Both the position numbers and the translations under genes were made by a program. From an uncultured Bacteroidales bacterium (GTDB lineage Bacteria > Bacteroidota > Bacteroidia > Bacteroidales > P3), in the NCBI GenBank assembly GCA_946540365.1, contig CAMNIH010000068.1, forward strand, positions 1-9,191: a stretch of DNA of 9,191 nt, written 5' to 3'. Every line of letters begins with the position of its first letter. Within the stretch, counting starts at the first letter, position 1. This document shows, one piece after another, positions 7,428 to 9,191 of the stretch. The notes under the pieces were generated by a model. The model did not search any database and had not been told where the DNA came from. It saw only the letters and a program-made list of their open reading frames with translations.

Positions 7428-7472
7428 AATAATGAGGGTTTTAGTTATTATTTCCTTTTATGTTTTATGGTG

Positions 7473-7502
7473 CAAAGATACATTGTTTTTTTTAATAGAC
7501 AA
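7473..7502 (-). promoter_or_regulatory. Bacteroidota sigma-ABfr-type promoter for the T9SS protein gene
   Basis: On the minus strand: TTG (7502-7500), 19 bases, then TATCTTTG (7480-7473), matching the phylum consensus TTTG-N19-21-TAnnTTTG apart from the first base of the -33 box. The spacer is A/T-rich. It would start transcription about 40 nt before the ATG at 7427. Confidence 0.8.
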
Positions 7503-7628
7503 CCTTTTTTTTGTTAAAAATGCTCTCGTTGAATTTTATATGATTGAGAATTAGAAGTATGTGTGTGCTTTCAACGGTGTTTCCGATGACCGTTTGCCTC
7601 CCAAGATCCAAGCATAGAACAGGCTCCT

Positions 7629-7680
7629 ATGCAGAGATGATGCAGAGATGATGCAGAGGGGATGCAGAGAGGGTGCGGAG
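7629..7680. repeat. 11-bp tandem repeat upstream of tex
   Basis: Units ATGCAGAGATG (7629-7639 and 7640-7650), ATGCAGAGGGG (7651-7661), ATGCAGAGAGG (7662-7672), then a decayed GTGCGGAG. About 4.7 copies, degenerating toward tex, followed by a T run. No function is evident. Confidence 0.9.
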
Positions 7681-7721
7681 TTTTTTTTCGTCATGTTGCC
7701 GTATGATTTGGGATTTTTGTG

Positions 7722-7729
7722 TATCTTTG
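7722..7729 (+). promoter_or_regulatory. -7 box TATCTTTG for tex
   Basis: A perfect TAnnTTTG. A TTG at 7696-7698 lies 23 bases upstream, slightly longer than the usual 19-21. The box ends four bases before the tex ATG, so initiation at the usual distance would fall at or next to the start codon, giving a leaderless or nearly leaderless mRNA. Confidence 0.6.
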
Positions 7730-7733
7730 CATC

Positions 7734-9191
7734 ATGAATTATGCTGCAGTGATTGCCAACCGCCTGGAACTCAATGTTCGGCAGGTTGAGAAGACTATCG
7801 AATTGCTCGAATCGGGAGCCACGGTGCCCTTCATAGCGCGTTACCGCAAGGAGGCCACCGGCTCGCTCAACGAGGTGCAGATTGCCGCCATCCGCGACCT
7901 GCTGCTGCGCCTGAAGGAGCTCGACAAGCGCCGCGAGGCCATTCTGGCGTCGGTCGAGGAGCAGGGCAAGCTGACCGACGAGCTGCGCCGCCGCTTCGAG
8001 GCCGCAGAGACCCTCACCGACCTCGAGGACCTCTACCTGCCCTACCGCCCCAAGCGCCGCACCCGCGCCACCGTGGCCATCGAGAAGGGCTACGAGCCCC
8101 TGGCCGACAGCATCATGAGTGGACGCTTTACAGGGACGTGGCGAGCCACGTCCGCTGCCGCCGAGCGAGAGGCTACGGACGAAGACCTGCAGTATGCACG
8201 CGACATCATTGCCGAGCGCTTCAGCGAGGATGCTGCCACGCGTCAGCGGGTGCGCAACATCTTCCGCCGCCGCGCCATGCTCTCGTCGGGCTTGGCCCGC
8301 GGGGTGAAGGAGGACGACGAGCGCGTGGGCAAGTTCGAGTCGTGGATTGACTGGAAGGAGCCGATCGCCAAGGCTCCGTCGCACCGCATCCTGGCCCTCT
8401 TCCGGGGCGAGGAGGCCGGCGTGCTCAAGGTGCATGCGCGGCCCGAAAAGGACGACGAGGCTGTTGCCTCGATAGTGGGTAGTGGGCAGTGGGTAGTGGG
8501 TAGCACACGAGGTCAAGCGCTATCCACTACCCACTATCCACTACCCACTCAACGTCAGCTCCAGTTGGCGGCGGCCGACAGCTACAAGCGGCTGATCGAG
8601 CCGTCGATCGAGACCGAGTTCCGCAACCAGCTGAAGGAGAAAGCCGACCGCGAGGCCATACGTGTCTTCGCCGAGAACCTGCGCCAGCTGCTGCTCTCCG
8701 CCCCCATGGGGCAGAAGCGCACCCTCGCCATCGACCCCGGCTTCCGCACGGGCTGCAAGGTGGTCTGCCTCGACGCCCAGGGGCAGCTGCTTCACAACGA
8801 GACCATCTATCCCTTCACCTCGGTGCGCGAGGAGCGCGCCGCCGTCAACAAGCTCGAGGCACTGGTCGAGGCTTTCCAGATCGAGGCCATCGCCATCGGC
8901 AACGGCACCGCCGGCCGCGAGACCGAGGAGGTGGTGCAGCGCTGCCACTTCAACCGCAAGGTGATCGCCGTCAGCGTCAGCGAGGCCGGCGCCAGCGTCT
9001 ACAGCGCCAGCGATGTGGCCCGGCGCGAGTTTCCCGACTACGACATCACCGTGCGCGGCGCCGTCAGCATTGGCCGTCGCCTGATGGACCCCCTCTCCGA
9101 ACTCGTCAAGATAGACCCCAAGAGCATCGGCGTGGGCCAGTACCAGCACGATGTGGACCAGAAGATGCTGGCCGCCAGCCTGGCAGACACG
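7734..9191 (+). CDS. tex: Tex-family RNA-binding transcription accessory protein (partial; C-terminus beyond right edge)
   Basis: 486 codons are visible of a protein usually a little over 700 residues. Tex is a nucleic-acid-binding protein linked to transcription. The N-terminal Tex_N region begins NRLELNVRQVEKTIELLESG and includes VPFIARYRKEATGSLNEVQI (31-50) and LTDLEDLYLPYRPKRRTRA. The YqgF/RNase H-like domain starts at about 328 with IDPGFRTGCKVV (333-344), AIGNGTAGRETE and SEAGASVYSAS (416-426). RGAVSIGRRLMDPLSELVKI and VGQYQHDV (467-474) lead to the helix-hairpin-helix part; the S1 domain is off the edge. Two oddities occur in variable loops: residues 134-140 are encoded by a DNA palindrome, and 247-272 by a paired heptamer element. 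Both keep the frame, and flanking motifs are intact, so the gene is probably functional. The start follows family N-termini. Confidence 0.93.
   Translation, partial: MNYAAVIANRLELNVRQVEKTIELLESGATVPFIARYRKEATGSLNEVQIAAIRDLLLRLKELDKRREAILASVEEQGKLTDELRRRFEAAETLTDLEDLYLPYRPKRRTRATVAIEKGYEPLADSIMSGRFTGTWRATSAAAEREATDEDLQYARDIIAERFSEDAATRQRVRNIFRRRAMLSSGLARGVKEDDERVGKFESWIDWKEPIAKAPSHRILALFRGEEAGVLKVHARPEKDDEAVASIVGSGQWVVGSTRGQALSTTHYPLPTQRQLQLAAADSYKRLIEPSIETEFRNQLKEKADREAIRVFAENLRQLLLSAPMGQKRTLAIDPGFRTGCKVVCLDAQGQLLHNETIYPFTSVREERAAVNKLEALVEAFQIEAIAIGNGTAGRETEEVVQRCHFNRKVIAVSVSEAGASVYSASDVARREFPDYDITVRGAVSIGRRLMDPLSELVKIDPKSIGVGQYQHDVDQKMLAASLADT
8134..8153. repeat. 20-bp palindrome (GGACGTGG / CCACGTCC) within tex
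   Basis: Perfect 8-bp arms at 8134-8141 and 8146-8153 around CGAG. It encodes GTWRATS (134-140) in a loop between conserved Tex blocks (KGYEPLAD and DLQYARDIIAERF). The shape resembles REP-type palindromes; whether it is repeated in this genome cannot be judged here. Confidence 0.7.
8473..8550 (+). mobile_element. miniature paired-heptamer element inserted in frame in tex
   Basis: Four units on the left (TAGTGGG, TAGTGGG, CAGTGGG, TAGTGGG; 8473-8500) plus TAGCACACGA, a short core, then four inverted units on the right (8523-8550) preceded by GCTA. The arms 8474-8504 and 8519-8549 match at 28 of 31 positions, and two of the three differences would be G-U pairs in RNA, leaving a 14-nt loop. 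The length is 78 bp, i.e. 26 codons, so tex stays open (residues 247-272). The left arm keeps four GGG runs with four-base loops, a G-quadruplex pattern on the coding strand. The architecture and the TAGCACACGA sequence match the ends of the 4344-4807 cassette. Confidence 0.75.

Larger units (their letters stand above)
7428..7733. other. divergent intergenic region
   Basis: 306 bp between two divergent genes. It holds the promoter and about 40-nt leader of the T9SS protein gene (7428-7502), an AT-rich stretch (7503-7560), the 11-bp tandem repeat (7629-7680), and the tex promoter box next to its start codon. I see no RNA gene, operator or small gene in 7503-7628. Confidence 0.7.

Noticed and set aside
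7551..8516. 321-codon minus-strand open frame across the tex start
   Set aside because: It spans the 11-bp repeat, the tex promoter and the N-terminal tex codons; no motif supports it, and tex is clearly coding on the other strand.

Overview
The window looks like chromosomal DNA of a GC-rich member of the Bacteroidota, most likely Bacteroidales. The evidence is a secreted protein with a type IX secretion C-terminal sorting domain, two promoters with the Bacteroidota -7 box TAnnTTTG, weak or absent Shine-Dalgarno sequences, and protein variants typical of the phylum (ParE with DYGRGIP, Omp28-like, Tex). Species cannot be named from the sequence.

Layout. From right to left on the minus strand: a 639-residue Omp28-like, T9SS-sorted surface protein (7427-5508) with its own consensus promoter and a strong hairpin terminator (5437-5469); a 198-residue secreted protein of unknown function (5401-4805); a 119-residue four-helix-bundle protein of the 23S rRNA intervening-sequence family (4754-4395); nadD (4377-3766); a 668-residue membrane-anchored DUF748/AsmA-like protein (3696-1690); and parE, cut by the left edge (1666-1). 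The last five are co-directional with gaps of 17-69 bp and could be one transcription unit. Divergently on the plus strand, tex starts at 7734 and runs off the right edge. The 306-bp gap 7428-7733 holds both divergent promoters and an 11-bp tandem repeat.

The most interesting layer is repetitive DNA. A heptamer TAGTGGG occurs as four-unit arrays in inverted pairs. One pair flanks the four-helix-bundle gene, forming a 464-bp cassette (4344-4807) with 33-bp near-perfect terminal inverted repeats. It sits exactly between two genes and supplies the stop codon of one (TAG) and the start codon and first residues of the next (nadD). A second, gene-less 78-bp version (8473-8550) lies in frame inside tex, shares the subterminal sequence TAGCACACGA with the cassette, and carries a T-to-C change in the only heptamer that would have put an in-frame TAG stop into tex. 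I read these as an autonomous-like and a miniature form of one element family; this is inference, and no transposase is visible.

Three other short repeat types are present: a 9-bp tandem supplying the nadD stop codon, a 20-bp palindrome in frame in tex, and the 11-bp tandem upstream of tex. The core genes themselves (topoisomerase IV, NAD synthesis, Tex) look intact and ordinary.
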